The position numbers were made by a program, and so were the translations under genes. The notes beneath the pieces were generated by a model, which had not been told where the DNA came from, did no database searches, and saw only the letters and a program-made list of their open reading frames with translations. DNA of 64,000 nucleotides from Sinomonas gamaensis (lineage in GTDB: Bacteria > Actinomycetota > Actinomycetes > Actinomycetales > Micrococcaceae), in contig NZ_SSCL01000009.1 of assembly GCF_005876955.1 (NCBI RefSeq), positions 1-64,000 of the forward strand, in the 5' to 3' direction. Shown piece after piece: positions 57,043-64,000 of this stretch (the first letter of the stretch is position 1; each line of letters opens with the position of its first letter).

Positions 57043-57060
57043 GCCTCCAGTGTGGCTACC

Positions 57061-57076
57061 GACAAAGTTTTTTGTC
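57061..57076. promoter_or_regulatory. Operator GACAAA-N4-TTTGTC over the arsR -35 region
   Basis: A perfect inverted repeat with 6-bp arms, just upstream of the ArsR-type gene. The minus-strand -35 TTGACA (57073-57078) overlaps one arm, so a bound repressor would block RNA polymerase. It is an autoregulation candidate. Confidence 0.65.
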
Positions 57077-57131
57077 AAGGCCAGATTTACAGTCGGTGCG
57101 CTCCTGTCCGAACGCAGAGCAACGGTCCGGC

Positions 57132-57431
57132 TTACTGCTCCTCGAGCGCCCGCCTCAGCTCCCGATACTGCTCAGGGGTGATCTCGCCCCGTGCCAGTCG
57201 CTCGTCCAAGATGTCCCTGGCCCGGTTTTGAGCCGCAGGCGGCGTGTCGAGGGGCATGCCCGGCGGATGCCCGGGCATCGGGGGGACAGCGGGCGGGGGT
57301 GTCCGCCTGTCCCAGTGCTGAGCGGGACCGGTGAAGAGCCGCACCGCGATGAGCACGAGCAGCGCAATCACGATCACCAGCAGGATGATGAGCCAGATTC
57401 CACCCACGCCCATGCCGCCCGAGTAGATCAT
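57132..57431 (-). CDS. SHOCT domain membrane protein
   Basis: A 99-residue protein with an N-terminal membrane helix (IWLIILLVIVIALLVLIAVR), a Pro-rich linker (TPPPAVPPMPGHPPGMP) and a C-terminal SHOCT domain (AQNRARDILDERLARGEITP then EQYRELRRALEEQ). SHOCT domains are short helical oligomerisation modules. ATG 57431 has GGAGG 7 bases upstream. It is divergent from the DevR-like regulator, and a DosR-like box lies 60 bp upstream of its start, suggesting co-regulation with stress or hypoxia genes. Confidence 0.88.
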   Translation of the reverse strand: MIYSGGMGVGGIWLIILLVIVIALLVLIAVRLFTGPAQHWDRRTPPPAVPPMPGHPPGMPLDTPPAAQNRARDILDERLARGEITPEQYRELRRALEEQ

Positions 57432-57490
57432 CGCCAGACCTCCGTCCCATGGGCGGGCCACGACAATGCAGCCTGCCTGACCACAGAGTA

Positions 57491-57504
57491 CGACCCAAAG
57501 TCCC
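57491..57504. promoter_or_regulatory. DosR/DevR-like box between the SHOCT and DevR genes
   Basis: The minus strand reads GGGACTTTGGGTCG, close to the DosR consensus (GGGACT-N2-AGTCCC type). It is placed 60 bp before the SHOCT gene and 83 bp before the DevR-like gene. The first half-site is exact, the second degenerate. Confidence 0.5.
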
Positions 57505-57586
57505 TATTGAGTCTGGGAAAGCTGGGAAAGAATGGAGCAGCTGAAGGAGTCGGCGCCGGCACGGAAGAATGGCGGAGGGACACGTC

Positions 57587-58267
57587 ATGCCGAACGCAGA
57601 GAATCAGGACGGCAGACTGCGGGTCTTCATCCTGGACGATCACGAGCTGGTCCGTCGCGGCCTGCAAGAGCTGCTCGAGGACGAGGGCTTCGAGGTCATC
57701 GGAACGTCAGGCAGCGCCGCCGAGGCCGCCCGCCGAATCCCCGCCCTCCGCCCCGACGTGTCAGTGCTGGACGTCCGGCTCCCCGACGGGACTGGCATCG
57801 AGGTGTGCCGGGACGTGCACGCCGTCGACCCGTCGCTCCCCTGTGTGATGCTCACGAGCTACGACGACGACCAGTCGCTCCGCGGTGCCGTCCTCGCGGG
57901 GGCGAGTGGCTACGTGCTCAAGGAGATCCGCGGGACCGAACTGGTGACGGCGTTGCGGAGGGCCGCCCGTGGAGAGTCGTTGTTCAACCCTGCGGTGAAG
58001 GCCAAGATCGTAGCCGGGCTGGCTCCCGCCGTACACGTCGACCCCCGTCTTGAGCTCCTGAGCCCCCAGGAGCGCCGGGTCCTCGAGCTCATCGGCGAAG
58101 GTTTGACCAACCGCGAGATCGGGACTCAGCTGTTTCTCGCGGAGAAGACGGTCAAGAACTACGTCTCGTCGCTGCTTGCGAAGCTCGGCTACGAACGGCG
58201 CACCCAGGCCGCGCTCTTCATCGCGCAGAACCGGGCACATGACAGCGGGAGCCAAGTCCCTCGATAG
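57587..58267 (+). CDS. NarL/LuxR-type response regulator, DevR(DosR)-like
   Basis: A 226-residue two-component regulator. The receiver domain has LDDHELVRRGLQELL, the phosphoacceptor Asp62 in VLDVRLPDGTG, the Ser/Thr in MLTSYDDDQ and Lys in YVLKEIRG. The C-terminal LuxR HTH is ERRVLELIGEGLTNREIGTQ and LFLAEKTVKNYVSSLLAKLG, very similar to mycobacterial DevR including LAEKTVKNYVS. ATG 57587 has GGAGGGAC upstream. No sensor kinase gene is adjacent. The convergent Hsp20 gene and the DosR-like box suggest a dormancy or hypoxia regulon. Confidence 0.9.
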   Translation: MPNAENQDGRLRVFILDDHELVRRGLQELLEDEGFEVIGTSGSAAEAARRIPALRPDVSVLDVRLPDGTGIEVCRDVHAVDPSLPCVMLTSYDDDQSLRGAVLAGASGYVLKEIRGTELVTALRRAARGESLFNPAVKAKIVAGLAPAVHVDPRLELLSPQERRVLELIGEGLTNREIGTQLFLAEKTVKNYVSSLLAKLGYERRTQAALFIAQNRAHDSGSQVPR

Positions 58268-58282
58268 ACCTGACTCCCGCTG
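58243..58282. terminator. Inverted repeat between convergent devR and hsp20 genes
   Basis: CAGCGGGAG (58243-58251) and CTCCCGCTG (58274-58282) form 9-bp arms around a 22-nt loop, overlapping the end of the DevR-like gene. It could end transcription from both sides, though there is no T-tract. Confidence 0.35.
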
Positions 58283-58297
58283 AATGGGCAAGACCAG

Positions 58298-58720
58298 CTA
58301 GGCGCGCTTGACGTGGATCTTGGTCGAAATCTGCTGCGCCTTCTGCTCGGGGACGGGGACCCTGACCTCGAGGACGCCGTCGGTATAGGTCGCGCTCACG
58401 TCATCCGCAGTGGCCCCCTCGGGGAGCCTGACCGTACGGGAGAACGAGCCGTACCGGAACTCGCTCCGGTATCCGTACTTCTCCTTGCGCTCCTGGTTCT
58501 CCTCGCGGCGCGCCTGAATCGTCAGCGCACCGTCCGCGACGCTCACGTCGACGTCCGTCTCAGGGTCAACGCCGGGGAGCTCAGCGCGGACCACCAGGTC
58601 GTTGCCGTCCATGTGCTCCTCGACCTTGATCCCCGATGTCCCTCCCTCACCCTCGAAGAGCCGCTCGAACAGATCGAACGGGCCTTTGCGCGGGTCGAAC
58701 CACCTGGTCAAATCTGACAT
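58298..58720 (-). CDS. Hsp20/alpha-crystallin family small heat-shock protein
   Basis: A 140-residue ATP-independent holdase chaperone that forms oligomers. After the short N-terminal arm (LTRWFDPRKGPFDLFERLFE) comes the alpha-crystallin domain: NDLVVRAELPGVDPETDVDV, RRE and RSEFRYGSFSRTVRLPEGAT, and DGVLEVRVPVPE. The C-terminal I-x-I-like sequence is ISTKIHV. In mycobacteria the homologue HspX is controlled by DosR; here a DevR-like gene is convergent and 30 bp away. I see no clear DosR box directly before this gene. Confidence 0.93.
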   Translation of the reverse strand: MSDLTRWFDPRKGPFDLFERLFEGEGGTSGIKVEEHMDGNDLVVRAELPGVDPETDVDVSVADGALTIQARREENQERKEKYGYRSEFRYGSFSRTVRLPEGATADDVSATYTDGVLEVRVPVPEQKAQQISTKIHVKRA

Positions 58721-58847
58721 CGTGCCTCCCTCTCCTGACGCACCTCAATGTCCAGCACCCTGCAGCAAAGAGGCACCGCCCCTTGCCACTTCCAGTCTGG
58801 AACGAGGTGGCCTCAGTTCGGAACGGCCGAAAGGTCGGAACCTGAGG

Positions 58848-61679
58848 TCACCCCGTGTTGCGAAGGCCAGCCGCGACGCCGTTGATCGTGATGAGCAGGG
58901 CGCGTTGGAGCCGCTCGTCGATCTCCTTGCCCGAAACGTCCGCGTCGGCCTGCTCGCGGATGCGCCGCAGGAGTTCGACCTGGAGGTAGCTGATCGGATC
59001 GAGGTACTGGTCGCGAATCTCCAGGGTGCGCTTGAGGGTCGGCGCTGCCTCGAGGAGGTCCCGCTCCCCCGTCAGCCGCTCCACCTCGACAACCGTGAGC
59101 TCGTACTCGGCACGGATGTCCTCGAAGATGTGGTGCAACTCGCGCGGCACGAGCGACGAGACGTAGTGCGAGGCGATCTCGAGGTCGGTCTTCGCGAGCG
59201 TCATCTCGACGTTGGAGATGACCGACTGGAAGAACGGCCAGCGCTCCATGATCTCGCGGAGCTCCGCGTCCTTCCCAGCCTCCCGCGCGGCGCGAAGCCC
59301 CGAGCCGACGCCGAACCAGCCTGGGATGATCTGGCGCGACTGCGTCCAGCCGAACACCCACGGAATGGCGCGGAGGCCTTCGAGCCCCGCACCGGAGTCA
59401 GGCCGCTTCGAGGGCCGGGAGCCGATGTTGAGCTGCCCGAGCTGCTCAACCGGCGTCGAGGAAACGAAGTACGCGGGAAGGTCCGGATCGTCGATGAGCT
59501 TCCGATACCTCGCGAAAGCGGCGTCGGAGATCAGGTCCATGAGGTCGGCGTAGCGCTCCCGCTCGTCGACGGTGGTGCGCGGGGCGCGGTGAAGGGCGGA
59601 ACCGCGCATGACAGCTGCAAGCGACAGCTCGAGGTTCTCCCGCGCGAGCTCGGGCAGCGAGTACTTGTCGCTGATCACCTCACCCTGCTCGGTGAACTTG
59701 ATCTCGCCCTCGAGGACCCCGTTCGGCTGGGCCATGATCGCGTCGTAGGTCGGGCCTCCGCCGCGGCCCACTGAGCCGCCGCGCCCGTGGAACAACCGCA
59801 GCCTCACGCCGTGACGAGCTGCGACATCGCGGAGCTTGCGCTGCGTCTTGTGGATCTCCCACTGGCTCGTGAGCACGCCGGATTCCTTGTTGGAGTCCGA
59901 GTACCCGAGCATGACCTCCTGCACGTCGCCCCGCAGGCGCACGATCTCGCGGTATGCCGGCTCCGAGAGCAGCTGGTCGATGATCTCGGCCGAGGCCCGC
60001 AGCTCCTCGACCGTCTCGAGCAGCGGCGCGAAGCCGATGTGCGCGTACGGCGCATCCCCGTATAGCCGCACCAGGCCGGCCTCGCGGGCGAGGAGCGCGG
60101 GGGCCAGGACGTCGTCGGCGCCGCGGGTCATCGACACGATGTACGTCTCGATGACGTCCGGCCCGTACACGCGCCGGGCCTGACGGATCACGCGCATCGT
60201 CTCGTACACACGAGCCGCGTGGCCCGGCAGCTCGACCGGGTGCCCGGACAGTGGGCGTCGGCTTCCGAGCTCGAGCGCGAGGACCCGGCGGCGCTCGGCC
60301 CGCGGGAGCTCGAGATACGGGCGGGACAGCTCGCCGAGCGGATCGAGGAGGAGCCCCACGGCCTCGTGGTGGTAGTCAGCGTGCTCGCGGATGTCGACCG
60401 TCGCGAGGTGGAGTCCGAACGAGGCGACGACCCGGCGCACGGTGGCCAGAACGCCGTCGGCCGCCAGCTGTGCCGCGTGCAGGCGGAGGGAACGGTCGAG
60501 CACGGCGAGGTCCTCGGCGAGCTGGCTCGTCGCGGCGTAGTCGCGGCCCGGCTCGTGAGCCGTCCCAGCGGCGACACGGCGGCCCGTGTTGAGGAGCTTC
60601 GCCTTGATGCACGTGAGCTTGAGCCGGTACGGCTCCTGCGCGTTCAGCTCGAGGACTCGCTTGTCGAGGCCTGGCAGCTTGGCGAGGTCCGCGTCGATCG
60701 ACTCGAGGAGCTCGGGCTCGGCGCCGGCGAGCGCCGTCGAGTTCGAGAGGAAGCTGATCAGCTCGTCCACGAGCTGCACAGCGATCCGCACGGCCTGCTG
60801 ATTCTGGAGCGCAAGGATCTCACGGGTGACATCGGGGGTGACGTTCGGGTTGCCGTCACGGTCGCCGCCGATCCACGAGCCGAAGCGCAGCGGCGACGCC
60901 GTCGCGGGAAGAGTGACCCCGTGCTCGGCGAGTCGGCCGGAGAGCTCGTCGAGCACCTCGGGGAGCGGCCCAGTGAGGATCTGCCCGAGGTAGTAGACGG
61001 CGTTGCGTGCCTCATCGACGGGCGTGGGCCGCACCTGCCGCAACTCGTCCGTCTGCCACATCTGGTCGATGATCTCGGCCAGATGGCGGTCCTGCCGGTG
61101 ACGAAGGCCTGTGCCCTCGGCCGAAGGCACAGAGAGGATGTTGGAAACGGCACGCAGCTTGTCCAGGACCGAGCGTCGCGATGCCTCGGTAGGATGCGCC
61201 GTGAACACCGGACGCACATCGAGCGAGTCCACGACCTCCTGAAGCACCTCGGGCCCAGCCTGCTCGGCGATGTCCCGCACCGCGGCGGCGAGCCAGCCCT
61301 CGTCCTCGCGACGCTCGCCGAGCTCCCGCACCCGGTGCAGCTGCTCAGCGGCGTTCGAAAGATGGAAGTAGAACGCGAAGGCGCGCACCAGCTCAGTCGC
61401 CTCGTCGAGCGGCAGGGAGGCGAGGAGCTCGCGGACCTGGGCTGCGACGTCGGCCGCGTTCCACGGCCCCAGCGCACCCGCGCCTCCCCGCGCTGCTTCC
61501 TTGGACTCCTTCGTGAGGAGCCGCACCTCTTCGACGAGCCGCAGAAGCTCCGGCCCGTGCTGCCGGACGAGGGACTCGCCGAGGAGGGTCGAGACGCGGC
61601 GGACGTCGGCGCGCAGCTCGGCCGCGGGGCCCGGACCAGAGGTCACATCTGCGTGGTCAAGCGAGGAGAACGGGGGCAT
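58848..61679 (-). CDS. ppc: Phosphoenolpyruvate carboxylase
   Basis: Carboxylates phosphoenolpyruvate with bicarbonate to oxaloacetate, refilling the TCA cycle. The 943-residue protein has the catalytic His motif [17 protein letters not shown], the phosphate-binding [37 protein letters not shown] and the glycine-rich [20 protein letters not shown]. The C-terminus is LRNTG, the conserved allosteric end. Length is usual. The ATG at 61679 is divergent from the pseudouridine synthase gene (142 bp apart). It stands alone. Confidence 0.96.
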   Translation of the reverse strand: MPPFSSLDHADVTSGPGPAAELRADVRRVSTLLGESLVRQHGPELLRLVEEVRLLTKESKEAARGGAGALGPWNAADVAAQVRELLASLPLDEATELVRAFAFYFHLSNAAEQLHRVRELGERREDEGWLAAAVRDIAEQAGPEVLQEVVDSLDVRPVFTAHPTEASRRSVLDKLRAVSNILSVPSAEGTGLRHRQDRHLAEIIDQMWQTDELRQVRPTPVDEARNAVYYLGQILTGPLPEVLDELSGRLAEHGVTLPATASPLRFGSWIGGDRDGNPNVTPDVTREILALQNQQAVRIAVQLVDELISFLSNSTALAGAEPELLESIDADLAKLPGLDKRVLELNAQEPYRLKLTCIKAKLLNTGRRVAAGTAHEPGRDYAATSQLAEDLAVLDRSLRLHAAQLAADGVLATVRRVVASFGLHLATVDIREHADYHHEAVGLLLDPLGELSRPYLELPRAERRRVLALELGSRRPLSGHPVELPGHAARVYETMRVIRQARRVYGPDVIETYIVSMTRGADDVLAPALLAREAGLVRLYGDAPYAHIGFAPLLETVEELRASAEIIDQLLSEPAYREIVRLRGDVQEVMLGYSDSNKESGVLTSQWEIHKTQRKLRDVAARHGVRLRLFHGRGGSVGRGGGPTYDAIMAQPNGVLEGEIKFTEQGEVISDKYSLPELARENLELSLAAVMRGSALHRAPRTTVDERERYADLMDLISDAAFARYRKLIDDPDLPAYFVSSTPVEQLGQLNIGSRPSKRPDSGAGLEGLRAIPWVFGWTQSRQIIPGWFGVGSGLRAAREAGKDAELREIMERWPFFQSVISNVEMTLAKTDLEIASHYVSSLVPRELHHIFEDIRAEYELTVVEVERLTGERDLLEAAPTLKRTLEIRDQYLDPISYLQVELLRRIREQADADVSGKEIDERLQRALLITINGVAAGLRNTG

Positions 61680-61821
61680 GCGGGCACTCCACAGGGGATT
61701 CGGGGCTCGTACGCGACGCCGGATACTGTGAGCCTGGGGGTTTACTCAGCGCCTGAGGATACCGCAGCGTTCTGCGCGCGCGCTCGGGGCGTCCGCATGC
61801 TGGCCCGGTATCCTTGAAGCC

Positions 61822-62739
61822 GTGAAATCCCCCCTCCCCGTGCGCGACGGCGTCAACGCGACACGCCTGCGCCTCCCCGCCGAGGGACCGTGGGAGACGG
61901 CGCTCGACTACATGCTGCACCGCTGGGGGCACGTGGACCCCGAGGGAATCCTCAGGAGGTTCGACGACGGCGAGATCGTCGCGGCGGACGGCTCGCCTTT
62001 GCATCGGCGCACCCCTCTCGATGAGCACACCTTCATCTGGTACTACCGGACCCTCCCGACGGAGGCGCGGCTCCCCGTCGAGCTGAGCGTGCTCCACCGC
62101 GACGACCATCTCATCGTCGTCGACAAGCCCCACTTCCTCCCCACGACGCCCGGCGGCACCTACATCCAGGAGTCCGCGCTGGTGCGGCTCCGCAACGAAC
62201 TCAACCTCCCGGACCTCGTGCCCATCCACCGCCTCGACCGGATGACCGCCGGCGTCCTCCTCTTCGCCGCGAACCCCGAGACGCGCGGGAAGTACCAGGT
62301 GCTCTTCGAGCGGCGGCACGTGGAGAAGGAGTACGAATGCGTGTCGCTCATCGGCCCCGAAACGGCCCAGCGATTCGCCTCGCCCGTCGTCGTGCGCAAC
62401 CGGATGGTGAAGTCGCGCGACTACCTGCTCGCGGGGGTCGTGGAGGGCGAGCCGAATGCGGAGACCCGGGTGAGCCTCGCCCGTGCTGCGGCCGATCGCG
62501 GGCTGTTCCGGCTCGAGCCCCATACGGGCAAGACGCACCAGCTCCGCGTACACATGGCCGGGCTGGGACTGGGGATCCTGCGCGACCCCTTCTACCCCGT
62601 CCTCCTCGACAAGGCGCCCGACGACTACGACAAGCCCCTCCAGCTCCTCGCCCGCGCGATCCGCTTCCGCGATCCGTTCACAGGGCGCGAGATCGAGTTC
62701 CGCAGCCAGCTCGAACTGAAGGAAGCGCCGGCGGTCTAG
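61822..62739 (+). CDS. RluA-family pseudouridine synthase
   Basis: Isomerises uridine to pseudouridine in rRNA or tRNA. The 305-residue protein begins with a possible S4-like region (LDYMLHRWGHVDPEGILRRF) and has the catalytic HRLDRMTAGVLLF, with the Asp of motif II, after IVVDKPHFLPTTPGG. The C-terminal motif is LEPHTGKTHQLRVHMAGLGL. It matches the actinobacterial RluA-type 23S rRNA synthases, but the target position cannot be read. The GTG at 61822 follows TTGAAG. The next gene, an SDR, starts 10 bp downstream and may be cotranscribed. Confidence 0.92.
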   Translation: MKSPLPVRDGVNATRLRLPAEGPWETALDYMLHRWGHVDPEGILRRFDDGEIVAADGSPLHRRTPLDEHTFIWYYRTLPTEARLPVELSVLHRDDHLIVVDKPHFLPTTPGGTYIQESALVRLRNELNLPDLVPIHRLDRMTAGVLLFAANPETRGKYQVLFERRHVEKEYECVSLIGPETAQRFASPVVVRNRMVKSRDYLLAGVVEGEPNAETRVSLARAAADRGLFRLEPHTGKTHQLRVHMAGLGLGILRDPFYPVLLDKAPDDYDKPLQLLARAIRFRDPFTGREIEFRSQLELKEAPAV

Positions 62740-62749
62740 GGTTGCGTCC

Positions 62750-63475
62750 GTGGGAAATCAACAGATTCTGTGGGTCACGGGCGGCGGAAGCGGCATGGGA
62801 CGTGCGGCGGCGCTCGCGGCATCTCGGTCCGGGTGGACGGTCGCGGTCAGCGGGCGACGAGCCGAGGCGGTCGCCGCGGTTGCCGAAGCCCTCCGTGAGG
62901 AGGGAGGCGAAGCGCTCGAGGTTCCGGTCGACGTGCGGGACATTGACGCGCTGCGCGAAGCTCACGACCGCATCGTCGACGAATGGGGTCCAGTCACCGA
63001 CGTCGTCATTGCCGCGGGACTGAACGCCCCACGGCGGACCTGGGCGGACCAGTCCCTGGAGGAATTCTCCACCATTGTCGACACCAACCTCACAGCCGTG
63101 GCCCGCGTCATCGACCTGGTGCTCCCAGGGATGAGGTCGCTCGGGCGTGGCGGCATTGTGGTGGTCTCCTCGTACTCCGCGTGGCGCTTCACCCCGGGCG
63201 CGGGTGCCGCCTACATGTCGAGCAAGGCGGCGCTCGGCATGCTCGTGGCGTCCCTCAACGACCAGGAGGGCCCAAATGGGATCAAGGCGTGCCACCTTTG
63301 TCCCGGCGACGTGGACACCGAGTTCCTGTCCCTCCGGCCGAATGTGCCGGGCGAGGAACAGCGCGCGTCCATGCTGAGTGCCGAGGACGTGGCCCGCTCA
63401 GTCCAGTTCGTCCTGGACAGCCCGCCGCACGTCCGCATCGACGAGCTCGTCATCACGCCCATCGGGCAGCGGTAA
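62750..63475 (+). CDS. SDR family oxidoreductase
   Basis: A 241-residue classical short-chain dehydrogenase. The cofactor motif is WVTGGGSGMGRAAALAASRS, and the catalytic Ser and Tyr/Lys are in VVVSSYSAWRFTP and AAYMSSKAALGMLV. The C-terminal segment HLCPGDVDTEFLSLRP follows the family rule (PGxVxT). RAEAVAAVAEALREEG after the second strand, with SGRRAE, suggests NADP preference. The substrate is unknown. GTG 62750 has a weak ribosome site and follows the pseudouridine synthase by 10 bp. Confidence 0.9.
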   Translation: MGNQQILWVTGGGSGMGRAAALAASRSGWTVAVSGRRAEAVAAVAEALREEGGEALEVPVDVRDIDALREAHDRIVDEWGPVTDVVIAAGLNAPRRTWADQSLEEFSTIVDTNLTAVARVIDLVLPGMRSLGRGGIVVVSSYSAWRFTPGAGAAYMSSKAALGMLVASLNDQEGPNGIKACHLCPGDVDTEFLSLRPNVPGEEQRASMLSAEDVARSVQFVLDSPPHVRIDELVITPIGQR

Positions 63476-63514
63476 GGCTTCCGCGGGGCGACTCCCCGAC
63501 TTCGCGCCTCAGTG

Positions 63515-63545
63515 CCCTCGTTCCCTCGTTCCCTCGTTCCCTCAG
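63515..63545. repeat. Short direct repeat CCCTCGTT x3 plus partial copy
   Basis: Three tandem 8-bp units (63515-63538) and a fourth partial copy (CCCTCAG), between the SDR and macro-domain genes. It is a simple-sequence tract and may vary in copy number by slippage. Confidence 0.8.
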
Positions 63546-63586
63546 GGACCATTGGCGCAAATCCAGTTATGGGACAAACTGGTCGC

Positions 63587-64000
63587 ATGAGGATCGACAT
63601 TGTCACGGGTGACATCACCACCCGTCGAGTCGACGCGATGGTGAACGCCGCCAACAGTTCGCTCCTCGGGGGCGGCGGGGTCGACGGCGCCATCCATCGG
63701 GCCGCCGGCCCAGAGCTCCTTGCGGCGTGCCAGGCACTGCGCGAGAAAGAGTACCGCGACGGGCTCCCCGTGGGGCACGCCGTTGCGACCCCCGCCTTCC
63801 GGCTCCCGGCCCGCTGGGTGATCCACACCGTCGGCCCCAACTGGCATGCCGGGCAGCGAGACCCGGACCTCCTCCACTCCGCCTTCGAGGAGAGCCTTAC
63901 CCTCGCCGACAGGCTGGGCGCAACGTCCGTCGCCTTCCCGGCGATCTCCGCTGGCATCTACGGCTGGGACCCCCGCGTGGTCGCTCGCACCGCCGTGGAC
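63587..64000 (+). CDS. Macro-domain protein (O-acetyl-ADP-ribose deacetylase-like), 3' end outside window
   Basis: Macro domains bind ADP-ribose and hydrolyse O-acetyl-ADP-ribose or ADP-ribosyl groups. Visible are [40 protein letters not shown] (ligand loop with the catalytic Asn/Asp region) and [10 protein letters not shown], with the second loop [12 protein letters not shown]. The reading runs off the right edge with 138 codons seen, so only the end is missing. The ATG has no SD; TTGGCG, 17 bases, CAAACT and 6 bases precede it, which suggests a leaderless transcript. Confidence 0.92.
   Translation, partial: MRIDIVTGDITTRRVDAMVNAANSSLLGGGGVDGAIHRAAGPELLAACQALREKEYRDGLPVGHAVATPAFRLPARWVIHTVGPNWHAGQRDPDLLHSAFEESLTLADRLGATSVAFPAISAGIYGWDPRVVARTAVD

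Noticed and set aside
60219-61817. Long open frame antisense to ppc
   Set aside because: Ppc motifs on the minus strand are unambiguous; the plus frame has no recognisable domain.
63515-63545. Short tandem repeat as a CRISPR array
   Set aside because: Units of 8 bp without spacers and no cas genes in the window.

Overview
The window is high-GC DNA with GTG/TTG starts, many 4-bp start/stop overlaps (ATGA/GTGA), several apparently leaderless genes and gene sets typical of Actinomycetota: MltG, class E sortase with an LAxTG substrate, DevR-like regulator with Hsp20, lhr-nei2, PEP carboxylase ending in RNTG, and a CmtR-like metal sensor. The gene content best fits the Micrococcaceae (Arthrobacter/Sinomonas-like). 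The genus is an inference. No rRNA, tRNA, CRISPR array, transposase or phage gene was recognised.

Layout. 0-7 kb: an incomplete mltG, a small unknown gene, an MFS transporter, a metal-sensing ArsR/CDF pair with its operator, a patatin-like protein, and a TetR gene divergent from a SnoaL-like/NmrA-like pair across a perfect palindrome. 7.1-28.5 kb: a large exopolysaccharide (capsule) cluster. It supplies nucleotide sugars (Ugd, Gmd, Fcl), an initiating phosphoglycosyltransferase (WcaJ-like), five further glycosyltransferases, two hexapeptide acetyltransferases, a flippase (Wzx), a polymerase/ligase (Wzy), surface modifiers (SGNH, acyltransferase-3) and a tyrosine autokinase with its phosphatase. 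The combination Gmd-Fcl-WcaF-WcaI-WcaJ resembles the colanic acid system, and the centre (about 17.9-24.4 kb) is visibly richer in A/T codons than its flanks. A small LAxTG cell-wall protein and a DUF4012 protein lie inside the cluster, and a class E sortase lies just beyond it.

28.5-31.4 kb: a CPBP protease, a sortase operon with two small membrane proteins, and a helical unknown. 31.4-37.9 kb: a LacI-controlled TRAP transporter (fused DctQM plus DctP) with two dehydrogenases, probably for an unknown organic or sugar acid. 37.9-44.4 kb: a region with two deletion scars. One joins a glucoamylase-like N-terminus to a zeta-toxin body. The other leaves a thiamine-diphosphate enzyme with only its two ends. 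Between them lie GalM, SDR, MarR and a three-gene GMC/gluconate-dehydrogenase-like set. Two promoters in this region share a GTTGCG-N4-CGCAA palindrome.

44.4-50 kb: small membrane and ParB-like proteins, a CPA2 antiporter, a sulfite-oxidase-like molybdoenzyme, a WS/DGAT acyltransferase, and a 430-bp non-coding gap with a strong foldable element. 50-55.7 kb: lhr and nei2, a DNA repair pair. 55.7-64 kb: an ArsR/AHSA1 pair with operator, SHOCT and DevR genes around a DosR-like box, Hsp20, Ppc, an RluA-type pseudouridine synthase, an SDR, and an incomplete macro-domain gene at the right edge.

Gene starts were chosen by Shine-Dalgarno (SD) match and neighbour overlap, and I state where a start is uncertain. 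Protein family calls come from motifs I can read and from remembered family patterns. No database search was run.
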